Source: Mycobacterium heckeshornense
Lineage (GTDB): Bacteria; Actinomycetota; Actinomycetes; Mycobacteriales; Mycobacteriaceae
Direction: 5' to 3'
DNA: 64,000 nt
Assembly: GCF_016592155.1 (NCBI RefSeq)
Contig: NZ_AP024237.1
Location: 4,402,001-4,466,000 of the forward strand
Shown: in pieces, positions 47,700 through 57,278 of the stretch
Layout: every line of letters begins with the position of its first letter
Numbering within the stretch: the stretch's first letter is position 1
Made by a program: the position numbers and the translations under genes
Notes under the pieces: generated by a model
Database searches by the model: none
Seen by the model: the letters and a program-made list of their open reading frames with translations, nothing else
Told to the model about the DNA's origin: nothing

Positions 47700-48176
47700 C
47701 TAGCCGGCGACCACCACGATGACGCCCGGCGGCTGGTCGGCAACCGCTGATATCCGCGGCTCCACCGGTGCATGCAACTGCTTACCGACCGCGTCGGCGG
47801 TGTCGCGCTCGCCCGCTGCGTCGCTGAAGTAGACCGTGGTGGACGCGACGTCGGGCAGCGAGAGGTTGCCGATCTCGGTGACGTTGAAGCCGGCGCTCCT
47901 GAGCTGACCGGCGGTACGAGCGGCGACACCGTCTTGCCCGGAGATGTTGTACACCCGCACATCGGACCGTTGGGCGGCGGCGCCCTTGGCCGAAGTGCGG
48001 GGCGCGGGCGTGCTCGTCGTCACCGTGGAAACCGACGTCGAGTCGTCGTCATCGGATTTGCCGGCCGAACTCATGGCCTGAAACCCGACCAGCAGGAAGA
48101 TCACACCCAAAAACAGCAGCACCATGACCATGGCCCGCAGGGGTAATCCCGAGGAGTCGGGGACGCGTTCGTTCAT
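47700..48176 (-). CDS. virR: LytR C-terminal domain membrane protein VirR, Rv0431-like
   Basis: A 158-residue protein with a short cytoplasmic N terminus, one membrane helix (MVMVLLFLGVIFLLVGF, residues 16-32), a serine/threonine-rich linker and a C-terminal LytR_C domain (VRVYNISGQDGVAARTAGQL). In M. tuberculosis VirR controls vesicle release and cell wall integrity. ATG 48176 is the start; the Rv0430-like gene precedes it by 52 bp on the same strand. Confidence 0.88.
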   Translation of the reverse strand: MNERVPDSSGLPLRAMVMVLLFLGVIFLLVGFQAMSSAGKSDDDDSTSVSTVTTSTPAPRTSAKGAAAQRSDVRVYNISGQDGVAARTAGQLRSAGFNVTEIGNLSLPDVASTTVYFSDAAGERDTADAVGKQLHAPVEPRISAVADQPPGVIVVVAG

Positions 48177-48228
48177 CGAGCCAACTGTAGCCAGCGGTGC
48201 CCGCAGCGCCGCAAATACAAACGCAGCG

Positions 48229-48537
48229 TCAGGTGACCTCGAAGCCGAGCCGCCGCGCGGCGCGGGCCTTCTGCCGGCTTGCCCGCAGCCGCCGTAGCCG
48301 TTTGACCAGCATGGGGTCGGCAGCCAACGCCTCGGGCCGGTCGATCAGCGCGTTGAGTACTTGGTAGTAGCGTGTCGCTGACATCGAGAACAACTCTTTG
48401 ATGGCTTCTTCCTTGGCCCCCGCGTATTTCCACCATTGGCGTTCGAACGCCAAGATGTCGTGTTCGCGGCGGGTCAGGCCATCGGCGATTTCAGAGTCGT
48501 CCCCCGATCGATTTGCCCGCGCCATGGCGCCGTCCAT
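48229..48537 (-). CDS. DUF3263 protein, Rv0430-like
   Basis: A 102-residue protein, the same length as I recall for Rv0430. The core reads [20 protein letters not shown] and [19 protein letters not shown], a helix-turn-helix-like DUF3263 domain, followed by a very basic tail ([20 protein letters not shown]). ATG 48537 is chosen over a frame that is open a further 62 codons upstream, because the homologue starts here and GGGAAG precedes it. A DNA-binding role is plausible. It diverges from def across 212 bp. Confidence 0.85.
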   Translation of the reverse strand: MDGAMARANRSGDDSEIADGLTRREHDILAFERQWWKYAGAKEEAIKELFSMSATRYYQVLNALIDRPEALAADPMLVKRLRRLRASRQKARAARRLGFEVT

Positions 48538-48749
48538 ATCGCTTCCCTGGACCCTTCCGGCGAATTCCTCAATCTGTCGAATGTCTTTATGAAGTGGCAT
48601 GCTTCGGCGATATTCAACCATGCCCGCAACTGTTGGGCCGTAACCAAGCCCCGCGAGTCGGCTCAGTTCTGTCCGCCCAACCCAACAGCGATGCTCCTCC
48701 TCCCGCCGCTTCGCAGCGCGCATCGTCGCACCGCCTAAGCTGCATTGCC

Positions 48750-49343
48750 ATGGCCGTCGTACCTATTCGCATCGTGGGCGACCCGATCTTGCACACTCCG
48801 ACCGCCCCGGTGCCGGTTGGTCCCGACGGCTCGTTGCCGGACGATCTGCCCGACTTGATCGCCACTCTGTACGACACCATGGACGCTGCTTACGGGGTAG
48901 GCTTGGCCGCCAACCAGATTGGGGTGGGGCTGCGGCTGTTCGTCTACGACTGCGCCGATGAGCGCGGCCAAACCGCCCGCCGCCGTGGCGTGGTCGTCAA
49001 CCCGGTGCTGGAAACCTCCGAAATACCAGAAACCATGCCCGATCCCGATACCGACGACGAGGGTTGCCTATCGGTGCCCGGGGAGTCGTTCCCGACCGGA
49101 CGCGCGAAATGGGCTCGGGTCACCGGACTCGACGCCGAGGGCAATCCGGTCAGCGTGGAGGGCACCGGACTGTTCGCCCGGATGCTGCAGCACGAGACCG
49201 GGCATCTGGACGGCGTTTTGTACCTGGACCGCTTGATTGGCCGACACGCCCGCGCCGCGAAACGGGCGATCAAAGCGCACGGCTGGGGAGTGCCGGGACT
49301 TTCCTGGACACCGGGTGAGGGGCCCGACCCGTTCGGTCACTGA
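48750..49343 (+). CDS. def: Peptide deformylase
   Basis: Removes the formyl group from nascent proteins. It has 197 residues with all three family motifs: [24 protein letters not shown] and QHETGHLDG (metal-binding HExxH). ATG 48750 gives [12 protein letters not shown], the expected start. The TGA overlaps the next ATG as TGATG, so the acetyltransferase gene is coupled. Confidence 0.95.
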   Translation: MAVVPIRIVGDPILHTPTAPVPVGPDGSLPDDLPDLIATLYDTMDAAYGVGLAANQIGVGLRLFVYDCADERGQTARRRGVVVNPVLETSEIPETMPDPDTDDEGCLSVPGESFPTGRAKWARVTGLDAEGNPVSVEGTGLFARMLQHETGHLDGVLYLDRLIGRHARAAKRAIKAHGWGVPGLSWTPGEGPDPFGH

Positions 49344-50251
49344 TGGTGTCGTGGCCTGATCCGGGGACGCGGGTAACGGTGCGCTACCGCCGACCGCCCG
49401 GGTCGGTGCCGCCGCTGACCGACGCGGTGGGCCAGCTGCTTCAGGTCGACCCGGTGGTGCGGGTGCGGACCAAGACCGGAGCGGTGGTGCAGTTCGCCCC
49501 CGGCGACGCGGTGGCACTGCGGGTGCTGACCGACATGCCGGTACGCACCTCCCAGATCCGCGGACTCGAGCACGCCGCTGCGCTTGCCTGGCCCGGTGTC
49601 GAGCAGCACTGGGTGGACGGCTGGCTGCTGCGCGCTGGACACGGCGTCACAGTTTCAGCTAATTCAGCTGTGCCGCTTGATATTTCAGCTGCCCTAAGTG
49701 CTATCCCCGCGATCGTGGACTGGTATCGGCAGCGGGGCCTGACGCCGCGGCTGGCGGTTCCCGATCGCCTGCTGCGCGTAGCGGCGGCGGGCGAACACCC
49801 GCATCAGATGCTGGTGCGTGGTGTCGGCCGAGCGGATCGGCAGCCATCGGTCACGTTGGCGGCGCAACCCGACGACGACTGGCTGCGGCTTCAGCCCCGC
49901 GCTGTGCCGGTCGACGTGCTGACCGCCGTCCTCGGCGGCGAAGTGGTGTTCGGCAACTGCGCCGGCATGGCGGTGGCCCGCGCGGCGGTAACCGACGCGC
50001 CGGACGGCACCCGCTGGGTGGGCCTGTCGGCGCTGGCAGCAACCGACGATCCAGACGGGACGCCGCACGCTATGCGGCTGTGCCAGACGCTGCTGTCTTG
50101 GGGTGCCGGCCGCGGCGCGACCCGCGGCTATCTGCGCGTCCACGACGGCGACACGCTCGCCGCCAGTGCGGCCGAATCACTGGGCTTTGCGCTGCACCAT
50201 CGCGGCCGCTATCTGACAGTGCCGCCCGAGCTATGGTCGGGCCATGGTTGA
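49343..50251 (+). CDS. GNAT family acetyltransferase, Rv0428c-like
   Basis: A 302-residue protein. The N-terminal 80 residues form a small beta domain (GTRVTVRYRRPP, VDPVVRVRTKTGAVV). The GNAT domain is in the C-terminal half, with the acetyl-CoA loop region SWGAGRGATRGYLRVHDGDTLAASAAESLGF spread over residues 255-285. Its start overlaps the def stop and its end overlaps the xthA start, as in the M. tuberculosis def-Rv0428c-xthA order. The acceptor is unknown. Confidence 0.83.
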   Translation: MVSWPDPGTRVTVRYRRPPGSVPPLTDAVGQLLQVDPVVRVRTKTGAVVQFAPGDAVALRVLTDMPVRTSQIRGLEHAAALAWPGVEQHWVDGWLLRAGHGVTVSANSAVPLDISAALSAIPAIVDWYRQRGLTPRLAVPDRLLRVAAAGEHPHQMLVRGVGRADRQPSVTLAAQPDDDWLRLQPRAVPVDVLTAVLGGEVVFGNCAGMAVARAAVTDAPDGTRWVGLSALAATDDPDGTPHAMRLCQTLLSWGAGRGATRGYLRVHDGDTLAASAAESLGFALHHRGRYLTVPPELWSGHG

Positions 50252-51161
50252 CGGGGACGACCCGCTGCATCCGGCTTCGCCGCGCTTGCGAGCGCCGCTA
50301 CTTCGGCTGGCGACCTGGAATGTGAACTCAATTCGGATCCGCTTGGACCGCGTGCTCGATTGGATGCGCCGCGCCGACGTCGACGTGCTGGCCATGCAGG
50401 AAACCAAGTGTGCGGACGACCAGTTCCCCACCCTGCCGTTCTTCGAACTGGGCTACGAGGTGGCGCACTGCGGGTTCAACCAATGGAACGGGGTGGCGAT
50501 CGCGTCGCGGGTGGGCCTCGACAACATCCAAGTCGGCTTTCCCGGGCAGCCCACCTGGAGCAGCGGCCCGCGAGGTGATCGCAGGCCCGGCGGAGCCGGA
50601 CGCAGCGGGCCGCCCTGACCAACGGACGCGACGGCCGCAGCCGAAGCCCGCGCGCTGGCCGCAACCTGCGCCGGTGTGCGGGTGTGGAGCCTCTACGTTC
50701 CCAACGGCCGCGCTCTGGACGACGCGCACTACATTTACAAGCTGAATTGGCTTGCCGCGCTGCGTGATACAGCAGAAGGATGGTTGCGAGAGGATCCGTC
50801 GGCGCAGATCGCACTGGCCGGAGACTGGAACATCGCCCCCACCGACGACGACGTCTGGAGCATCGAGTTCTACCGGGGTTGCACTCATGTCTCCGAACCC
50901 GAACGCAAAGCGTTCAACGCCATCATCGACGCCCAATTCACTGACGTGGTAAGGCCTTTCGCCCCCGGCCCGGGCGTCTACACCTACTGGGACTACACGG
51001 CGCTGCGTTTCCCGAAAGACCAGGGGATGCGCATCGACTTCATCCTCGCTTCCCCCGCATTGGCGGTGCGGGTCGTCAACGCGCAGATCGTGCGCGAGGA
51101 GCGCAAGGGCAAGGCGCCCAGCGACCATGCTCCGGTAGTGGTGGACCTGCGCCGCGATTGA
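50244..51161 (+). pseudogene. xthA: Exonuclease III (AP endonuclease) with an in-frame stop
   Basis: Class II AP endonuclease of base excision repair. The first part has RLATWNVNSIR, MQETKC and NQWNGVAIASR; the second part, in the same frame, has VRVWSLYVPNGRAL, AGDWNIAPTDDD, RIDFILASP and SDHAPVV. A TGA at 50616 stops translation after 124 residues. Compared with the M. tuberculosis protein as I remember it, about 17 codons are extra between the tryptophan-serine at 50560 and EARALAATC at 50646; they contain the stop and a pair of inverted repeats. As written, the protein is cut before the catalytic second half. ATG 50244 overlaps the upstream gene. Confidence 0.8.
50563..50613. repeat. 51-bp segment with terminal inverted repeats inside xthA
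   Basis: GCGGCCCGC (50563-50571) and GCGGGCCGC (50605-50613) are perfect inverted repeats bounding a segment that coincides with the apparent extra sequence in xthA. The size is a multiple of three. It could be a small palindromic element, a local duplication or chance in GC-rich DNA. No second copy in the window was recognised. Confidence 0.4.
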
Positions 51162-51220
51162 GCCGCACGGCGACAACACCGGCCCGGTCACTGACAACCA
51201 GCTGTGGGTCGGCTGCGTGT

Positions 51221-51250
51221 TTGCTTGCTGCGGGACGCACGGTTTATAGA
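51221..51250 (+). promoter_or_regulatory. Candidate promoter of the basic membrane protein / ctpH operon
   Basis: TTGCTT (51221-51226), 18 bp, TATAGA (51245-51250). Transcription would start near 51257, leaving about 47 bases before GTG 51304. This AT-rich patch stands out in the xthA-to-51304 gap. Confidence 0.45.
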
Positions 51251-51303
51251 TAATGGTCAGAATCTTGCTGTTTCCGTGAGGACGACGCGTTTGCGGGTAT
51301 ACC

Positions 51304-51852
51304 GTGGCGAACCGGTCTGCTGCGGATTCAAGCAAGGGTCAGGGAGCGATGATGGGTGTCGGCGGCGCGGTACGCGGCGTAGGTCGGGCAGTCGGTCGTG
51401 CCGCAAATGCGACCACGATGGCCGCGGGCGCGGTCGGCGGGGCCGCGGTCAACGGAGTCGTCGGCGCTGTGCAGGGAGCGGCCGCCGGGGTTCAGCGCGG
51501 CCTGGCCAGTGGAAGCCATTCGACGCCGGCTGCGGCGTTGACGTTAGGCGCGCTCGGCGTCACCGGTTTGGTCGAGTGGCCGTTGGTGCTGGCGATCGGC
51601 GGCACCGCGCTGGTGCTGCGGCAACTTAACCGGCAATCCGCCGCGACGAGGACGGCGGCCAAAGCAGTGCCGACCAAAGCAGCGCCCGCCAAAGCAGCGC
51701 CGGTCAAGGCCGCGCCCACCCAAGCGAGCGCGGCCGCGACCGCTCAATCGCCAAGGAAGGCTTCGCAATCGCCGAGGAAGCAGACAACAACCAAGGCCGC
51801 GAAGGCGCCCGCGCGGCGACCACGAAGCGGCCAAGCACGGGGCAGGCAGTAG
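51304..51852 (+). CDS. Glycine/alanine-rich membrane protein with histone-like basic tail, Rv0426c-like
   Basis: A 182-residue protein. The first 75 residues are Gly/Ala/Val-rich (GVGGAVRGVGRAVGRAANAT), then a helix pair around LTLGALGVTGLVEWPLVLAIGG is likely in the membrane. The last 65 residues are lysine- and alanine-rich with repeats of the type KAAPAKAAPVKAAP and a C terminus RRPRSGQARGRQ, like the tails of histone-like proteins. GTG 51304 is the start. It lies 22 bp before ctpH and shares its strand; the pair is conserved in M. tuberculosis (Rv0426c-Rv0425c). Confidence 0.75.
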   Translation: MANRSAADSSKGQGAMMGVGGAVRGVGRAVGRAANATTMAAGAVGGAAVNGVVGAVQGAAAGVQRGLASGSHSTPAAALTLGALGVTGLVEWPLVLAIGGTALVLRQLNRQSAATRTAAKAVPTKAAPAKAAPVKAAPTQASAAATAQSPRKASQSPRKQTTTKAAKAPARRPRSGQARGRQ

Positions 51853-51874
51853 TCCAGAGGACATTGAGTAACGA

Positions 51875-54800
51875 TTGAGTACCGTCGGATCGGTGGGAAG
51901 ATCCATGCCGCTGCGCGGGATCACGATGGGACTACAGGCAACGTCAGCACTCGTCGGCGCATCGGTGAATACCGCAGCCACCGCCGTGACGTCACTGGCC
52001 TCCGCCGGCATCGGGATCGCCACCATGCCGGTTCGCGAAGGGGCCAGGGTGCTTTCCCGCGGGCTTTCCGGTGCGACCCTTACCCGGCACTGCTGGCGCG
52101 GCGATAACCGCGCCTGGATCGAGGTACGCGGGCTCACCGGTCCCGACGGCGACGAACTCGGCCGCGTCGTGCTCGACGGGGTCGCCGCGCAGCCCGGGGT
52201 CACCGCCGCCAGACTGAACCGCCCGCTATCACGGGTGGTCGTGGACATCGACGGCGAGCGGGTGTCGTTGCGCGATCTGTGCCGCGCAGTCGCAGACGCC
52301 GAAGCGCGATACCCCCGGCCACCTCGCGACCGGTCGGCGCGCCCCGCCAGCCTGCCGGGGGACGGCCTGCTGCTGGCGACCCGGATGGCAACGGTCAGCG
52401 CCAACGCGGTGGGGCTGGGCGCGGCCCTGATCGGGCGAGCGCTGCGATGGCCGCCGATGCCCAACGCGGTCGTGGCGGCCGCTGTGGTCGCGACCTACCA
52501 GCCACGGTTGCGCCGCCTGCTCGAAGACCGCATTGGCCGCCCCGCCGCCGACACGGTGCTGGAACTGGCCATGGCCGCGGCCGAAACCATGACGCTGTCG
52601 CTGGGATCACTGGCGGTGGATGTGACGGTCGAGGCGCTGAAGGCCGCCGAATCAGTCGCCGAGGCCAAAGCGTGGCACCGGCTTGAGCCGCGGCTGGCCC
52701 GGCACGCCGACAACGCGACCGGCCACCTGCCGTCACGGCCCGCGCCGCCGCCGGCGACGCCCGCCGACCGCCACGCCGCCGCCGCCGCCGTCGTGCAGGC
52801 GGTCGCTGCCGCGCTGGTCGGCGCCGCCACCCGCAGCGTCGACAGGGCCGCCACGGCGACATTGGTGACCGCGCCGAAGGCCAGCCGCACCACGCGTGAG
52901 TCGTTCGCAGCGACCCTCGGGCGCGGACTGGCCGACCAGCATTCGGTCCTGCCGCTGCGCCCGGAGATCCTGCGCCGGCTGGACCGGGTCGACGTGCTGA
53001 TCATCGACCCGAGGGTGCTGTGCACCGACCGGCTGCGCGTGGTGCGCGTCCGCGGTGCCGACGAAGACGAGTTGTCCCCCGCCTGGGCCCGAGCCCAGTC
53101 CCTGCTGGACAACCCCGATCTTCGTGCCGGCTGGCACCGGGTGCCCGGAACCCCGGGCGACGTCGAGGCGTTGATCTGCCCAGCCCATGACCCGCTGGCC
53201 TCGGCCGTGGTTACCGAGGCCCGCCACTGCGGGGTCGAGCTGGTCTCCGTCGACACCGACGACCTCGGCGAGCTACGACCGGCGTTCGACGAGATCCAGC
53301 CGCGGGAAAACAAGTCCCTCGACGACGCGCTCTCCGCCGCGGTGACCGCGTGGCAACGTGCCGGCCATACCGTCGCTGTGTTGTCGTCGGCCGGCGCGCA
53401 AGCGCTTTCCCGTGCCGATCTGGCGCTGGGGGTGGTGCCCGACGACGACGCCGAACCGCCGCCGTGGTTCGCCCACCTGCTGCTGCCCGACTTGGCGGCG
53501 GCCTGGCGGGTGCTGCACGCGCTGCCCGCGGCCAAATCGGCGAGCCGGCGCGGGATCGAGATATCGGCGGGCGCGTCGGCTTTGGGCGCGCTGTTCATGC
53601 TGCCCGGTGTCCGCGGCCGCGGGCCCGGACCGGTGACCACCGGCGCCGCGGCCGGCCTGTTTTCCGGCTACCTGCTCGCCCGCAAGGTGGTTACCGCGCC
53701 CGCGCCAATACCCACCCCGGTCCACGAATGGCATGCGATGACGGTCGAGCAGGTCCGCAAGATGCTGCCGCCGCCGGATGTCGCTGAGGCGGCGGAGCCG
53801 CGACACCGGCCGATGGCAACGCGCGCACTGGCCACCGCGCAACGTGGCGCGCAAGTCACCGGGACACCAACTCGCGCGCTATGGCAGTTCCTCAAGGCCG
53901 TTCGCGCCGAACTGTCGGATCCGCTGACACCGGTGCTGGCGCTCGGCTCCGCGGCCAGCGCGATACTGGGCTCACCCGTCGACGCGGTGATGGTCGGTTC
54001 GGTGCTGACCGGCAATTCGATCCTGGCGGCCAGCCAGCGGCTGCGCGCCGAGAGTCGGCTTAATCGCCTACTGGCTCAACAGGTTCCGCCGGCCCGAAAA
54101 GTCGAAACCCGTGCCGACGGTAGCCGGGTCTACACCAGGGTTCTCGCCGAGCAACTGCGGCCCGGTGATGTGATCGAGGTGCGCACCCACGAGGTGGTGC
54201 CCGCGGACGCCCGAATCATCGAGGAGGAGGACCTCGAGGTCGACGAGGCCACGCTCACCGGGGAGTCGCTGTCGGTGCCCAAGCAGGTCGAACCCACACC
54301 GGGCGCGGACCTGCCCGAGCGGCGCTGCATGCTCTACGCCGGCACCACCGTGGTGGCGGGAACCGCGACGGCGCTGGTGACCGCCGTCGGCGCCGAGACC
54401 CAGGTGCGCCGCGCTGCCGAACTGGTATCCAGCGAGTTGCCCGAAATAGGGCTGCAGCATCAGCTGAGCCAGCTCACGAATCGGGCATGGCCCATCAGCG
54501 CGACCGGCGGCGCGCTGGTAAGCGCGCTGGGCTTGTTGCGGCGCAGGGGTTTACGCGAGGCGGTGGCCAGCGGCATCGCCGTCACGGTGGCGGCCGTTCC
54601 CGAGGGCATGCCGCTGGTGGCCACCCTGGCGCAGCAGGCCTCGGCGCGGCGGCTGACGAACTTCGGTGCGCTGGTCCGCGTTCCGCGTTCGGTGGAGGCG
54701 CTGGGCCGGGTCGACGTGGTCTGCTTCGACAAGACCGGGACGCTCTCGGAGAACCGGCTGCGAGTGGCCCGGGTCCACCCGGTGTCCGGGCACTCCCGCG

Positions 54801-56419
54801 AAGAGGTGCTGCGGTGCGCGGCGCACGCGGCACCGGCGGCCAACGGCGGCCCGCAGATCCACGCCACCGACGTGGCCATCACCGAGGCGGCGCTGGCCGT
54901 CGACGGTTCGGGTCCCGCCGGCGAACCCGACGCCCATCTGCCGTTCCGTTCCGGCAGGTCGTTCTCGGCGTCGGTGACCGACGACGAGCTGACGGTCAAG
55001 GGCGCACCGGAAGTGGTGTTGGCCCGCTGCCCAGATGCCGGCGCGGACGTGGAGCGCACGGTTCGGGAACTGGCGGCCGGCGGTTTGCGGGTCATCGCGG
55101 TGGCGCGCCGGCAGCTCGACCCGGCGCAGATCCGGGCCGTCGACGACGACCCCGACGACGCCATCGCCGAGTTATGCGCCGGCCAGTTGACGCTGGTCGG
55201 ACTGCTCGGGCTCGCCGATACCATGCGGGCCGAGGCCCCGGGCCTGCTTGCCGATCTGCGTGACCGCGATGTCGACATCCGACTGATCACCGGCGACCAT
55301 CCGATTACCGCGGCGGCGATCGCCCAGGAGCTGGGTATGCCGGTGACCGTGGATCAGGTCATCAGCGGCTCGGAGTGGGACGCGATGTCGCGCAAGGACC
55401 AGGAGCGCGCGGTCGCCGAACGGGTGGTCTTCGCCCGGATGTCACCGGAAAACAAAGTGCAGATCGTGCAGACCCTGGAGCGGGCGGGCCGGGTGTGCGC
55501 GATGGTCGGCGACGGCTCCAACGACGCCGCCGCGATCCGGGCCGCCACCGTCGGAATCGGCGTGGTGGCGCGCGGTAGCGACCCGGCCCACACCGTCGCC
55601 GACGTGGTGCTCACCGACGCCCGCATCGAGGCGCTGCCACAAGCCATCGACGAGGGCCGCGAACTGTGGCGACGGGTACAGGCGGCGGTGTCGGTGCTGC
55701 TCGGCGGCAACGCCGGGGAGGTGGTGTTCGCCATCATCGGCAGCGCGATCACCGGGCGTTCGCCGCTTAACACCCGCCAGCTGCTGCTGGTGAACATGTT
55801 GACCGACGCGCTGCCGGCCGCGGCGCTCGCGGTGAGCCCGACAACCAGCGCCGGCGAGCGCGGCACACGCGGCCTAGATGAGCAGGTCCTGTGGCGCGCG
55901 GTGGGCGTTCGGGGGGCGACGACGGCGGCCGCGGCCACGGCGGCGTGGGCGATGGCCAGTGTCACCGGGCGGCCGCAACGTGCGTCGACCGCGGCGCTGG
56001 TCGCGCTGGTCGCCACTCAGTTGGGTCAGACGCTGCTGGATTCGCGCGCTCCGCTGGTGGTGCTCACGGCCGGCGGCTCTCTTGTCGTGATGGGGACGCT
56101 GATCAGTATTCCCGGGGTCAGCCAGCTGCTTGGCTGCACGCCGCTTGGTCCGGTGGCGTGGGCGCAGGCGCTGGGTTCGGCGACCGCTGCCACCGCCGCG
56201 GTGGGCGTGATAAACCGCCTTGTCGGCGCGCCGCGAGCAGCACTGCCAGCGCCGCAGACGAGTCGAGCCGAGCCGGTGAACGATCAGCGTGCACGACCTC
56301 CAGGACGCCGACGCGCCACAGCACCGCGTACAGCTCAACCAGGGGAACAGTCAGCAACGGTGCCAGCGCTGAAGCCAGCGGATCGGCCAGAGCATCCGTC
56401 GCCATACGTCCGACAGTGA
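51875..56419 (+). CDS. ctpH: Large P-type cation-transporting ATPase
   Basis: A membrane pump of about 1514 residues. The C-terminal half carries the P-type core: LTGES near residue 794, the phosphorylation site CFDKTGTLSEN near residue 950, KGAPEVV, and the hinge GDGSNDAAAIR near residue 1211, followed by the last helices. The first 700 residues are unlike standard ion pumps: an HMA-like segment near 85-150 (VTAARLNRPLSRVVVDIDG), several helices and a second, degenerate haloacid-dehalogenase-like part. TTG 51875 is the first start; ATG 51905 with GGGAAG upstream is a good alternative. The ion is not predictable from the sequence. Confidence 0.9.
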   Translation: MSTVGSVGRSMPLRGITMGLQATSALVGASVNTAATAVTSLASAGIGIATMPVREGARVLSRGLSGATLTRHCWRGDNRAWIEVRGLTGPDGDELGRVVLDGVAAQPGVTAARLNRPLSRVVVDIDGERVSLRDLCRAVADAEARYPRPPRDRSARPASLPGDGLLLATRMATVSANAVGLGAALIGRALRWPPMPNAVVAAAVVATYQPRLRRLLEDRIGRPAADTVLELAMAAAETMTLSLGSLAVDVTVEALKAAESVAEAKAWHRLEPRLARHADNATGHLPSRPAPPPATPADRHAAAAAVVQAVAAALVGAATRSVDRAATATLVTAPKASRTTRESFAATLGRGLADQHSVLPLRPEILRRLDRVDVLIIDPRVLCTDRLRVVRVRGADEDELSPAWARAQSLLDNPDLRAGWHRVPGTPGDVEALICPAHDPLASAVVTEARHCGVELVSVDTDDLGELRPAFDEIQPRENKSLDDALSAAVTAWQRAGHTVAVLSSAGAQALSRADLALGVVPDDDAEPPPWFAHLLLPDLAAAWRVLHALPAAKSASRRGIEISAGASALGALFMLPGVRGRGPGPVTTGAAAGLFSGYLLARKVVTAPAPIPTPVHEWHAMTVEQVRKMLPPPDVAEAAEPRHRPMATRALATAQRGAQVTGTPTRALWQFLKAVRAELSDPLTPVLALGSAASAILGSPVDAVMVGSVLTGNSILAASQRLRAESRLNRLLAQQVPPARKVETRADGSRVYTRVLAEQLRPGDVIEVRTHEVVPADARIIEEEDLEVDEATLTGESLSVPKQVEPTPGADLPERRCMLYAGTTVVAGTATALVTAVGAETQVRRAAELVSSELPEIGLQHQLSQLTNRAWPISATGGALVSALGLLRRRGLREAVASGIAVTVAAVPEGMPLVATLAQQASARRLTNFGALVRVPRSVEALGRVDVVCFDKTGTLSENRLRVARVHPVSGHSREEVLRCAAHAAPAANGGPQIHATDVAITEAALAVDGSGPAGEPDAHLPFRSGRSFSASVTDDELTVKGAPEVVLARCPDAGADVERTVRELAAGGLRVIAVARRQLDPAQIRAVDDDPDDAIAELCAGQLTLVGLLGLADTMRAEAPGLLADLRDRDVDIRLITGDHPITAAAIAQELGMPVTVDQVISGSEWDAMSRKDQERAVAERVVFARMSPENKVQIVQTLERAGRVCAMVGDGSNDAAAIRAATVGIGVVARGSDPAHTVADVVLTDARIEALPQAIDEGRELWRRVQAAVSVLLGGNAGEVVFAIIGSAITGRSPLNTRQLLLVNMLTDALPAAALAVSPTTSAGERGTRGLDEQVLWRAVGVRGATTAAAATAAWAMASVTGRPQRASTAALVALVATQLGQTLLDSRAPLVVLTAGGSLVVMGTLISIPGVSQLLGCTPLGPVAWAQALGSATAATAAVGVINRLVGAPRAALPAPQTSRAEPVNDQRARPPGRRRATAPRTAQPGEQSATVPALKPADRPEHPSPYVRQ

Positions 56420-56465
56420 CCGCAGCACCCGGCTCGGCGGCAAATCCTTCGTTACCGAAAGGCAA

Positions 56466-56744
56466 ATGATGGTTGAAAGGAAGTCACGCCTCCGCACATC
56501 CCAACGCGAAGCGGTGGAAGAGATACGCGCCGGAGAGACGTTCGCCGTCAATCTCCCGGTGGTGGGCCAAATCGAAATTCCGCGGCCCGAACAGCTGGCC
56601 TATTTCGGCGGGTTGGCCGCGCTGGCGATGTTCGAGCTCATCGACTGGCCGGTCGCCCTGGTCATCGCCGCCGGACACATCCTGGCCAACAGCCACCACA
56701 ACCGCCTCCTGGAGCAGCTTGGCGAAGCGATGGAAGACGTCTGA
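56466..56744 (+). CDS. Small conserved protein, Rv0424c-like
   Basis: A 92-residue protein. The first 45 residues are soluble (RTSQREAVEEIRAGETFAV), then a hydrophobic stretch LAALAMFELIDWPVALVIAAG forms one or two helices, and the C terminus is charged with HILANSHHNRLLEQL. GAAAGG lies before the start; ATG 56469 is nearly as likely. It follows ctpH by 46 bp and probably belongs to that transcript. Confidence 0.75.
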   Translation: MMVERKSRLRTSQREAVEEIRAGETFAVNLPVVGQIEIPRPEQLAYFGGLAALAMFELIDWPVALVIAAGHILANSHHNRLLEQLGEAMEDV

Positions 56745-56747
56745 CGC

Positions 56748-57119
56748 TTAGCGCTGCTGGTCGGAATCGGACGATCGCAGCGCCTCGGTGAGGGTGGGAT
56801 AGACGTCGAGCACCCGGTCCAGGTTCGTCACCTCGATGGTGCGAATCACCTGGGCGTTGTCGGCGACCAGTCGAACCGACGTCCCGGCGGCGGCACCCGC
56901 GTGGTGGCAATCGAGCACCGCGTTCAAGCCGGCGCTGCCGAAGAAGGTCACCGCCTGTAGATCGACGACCAGCATCCGGGCCGGATGCGTGGATGCCTCG
57001 TCCAGCGCCGTCGTCAGCGCGGAGACCAGTTCGCCGACGGTACCAGAGTCAATGTCGCCCTTGACGCGAACGACGATGCAGTCCTCGCGGTCCTCGCGGT
57101 CAACCGCCAACAATTCCAT
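56748..57119 (-). CDS. STAS domain anti-sigma factor antagonist
   Basis: A 123-residue SpoIIAA/RsbV-type protein. The core is VVRVKGDIDSGTVGELVSAL and DLQAVTFFGSAGLNAVLD; the serine in FGSAGL occupies the regulatory phosphorylation site, although the usual D-S-S/T-G is changed to F-G-S-A-G. It would release a sigma factor from an RsbW-like kinase, but no such kinase is in the window. ATG 57119 is the start. It converges with the Rv0424c-like gene three bases away. Confidence 0.83.
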   Translation of the reverse strand: MELLAVDREDREDCIVVRVKGDIDSGTVGELVSALTTALDEASTHPARMLVVDLQAVTFFGSAGLNAVLDCHHAGAAAGTSVRLVADNAQVIRTIEVTNLDRVLDVYPTLTEALRSSDSDQQR

Positions 57120-57278
57120 CGGTGTTGCCTCGAATTTATCCGCCGGTCCGAAGACCGTGTGGGCAGCGTCCGGTCGAGAGACAAAGCGCGGTGCCCGAAT
57201 CCGCCGTCTTCGCCGTCCTGGGGTGGTTCACAGCTTAGCTCGGCGGCTTGACTCAAAAGTGGCAAATCGTTTTTGCCG

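Noticed and set aside
50616..50618. Selenocysteine or programmed readthrough of the TGA in xthA
   Set aside because: Exonuclease III is not a selenoprotein family, no SECIS-like stem follows, and the stop lies in an apparent insertion.
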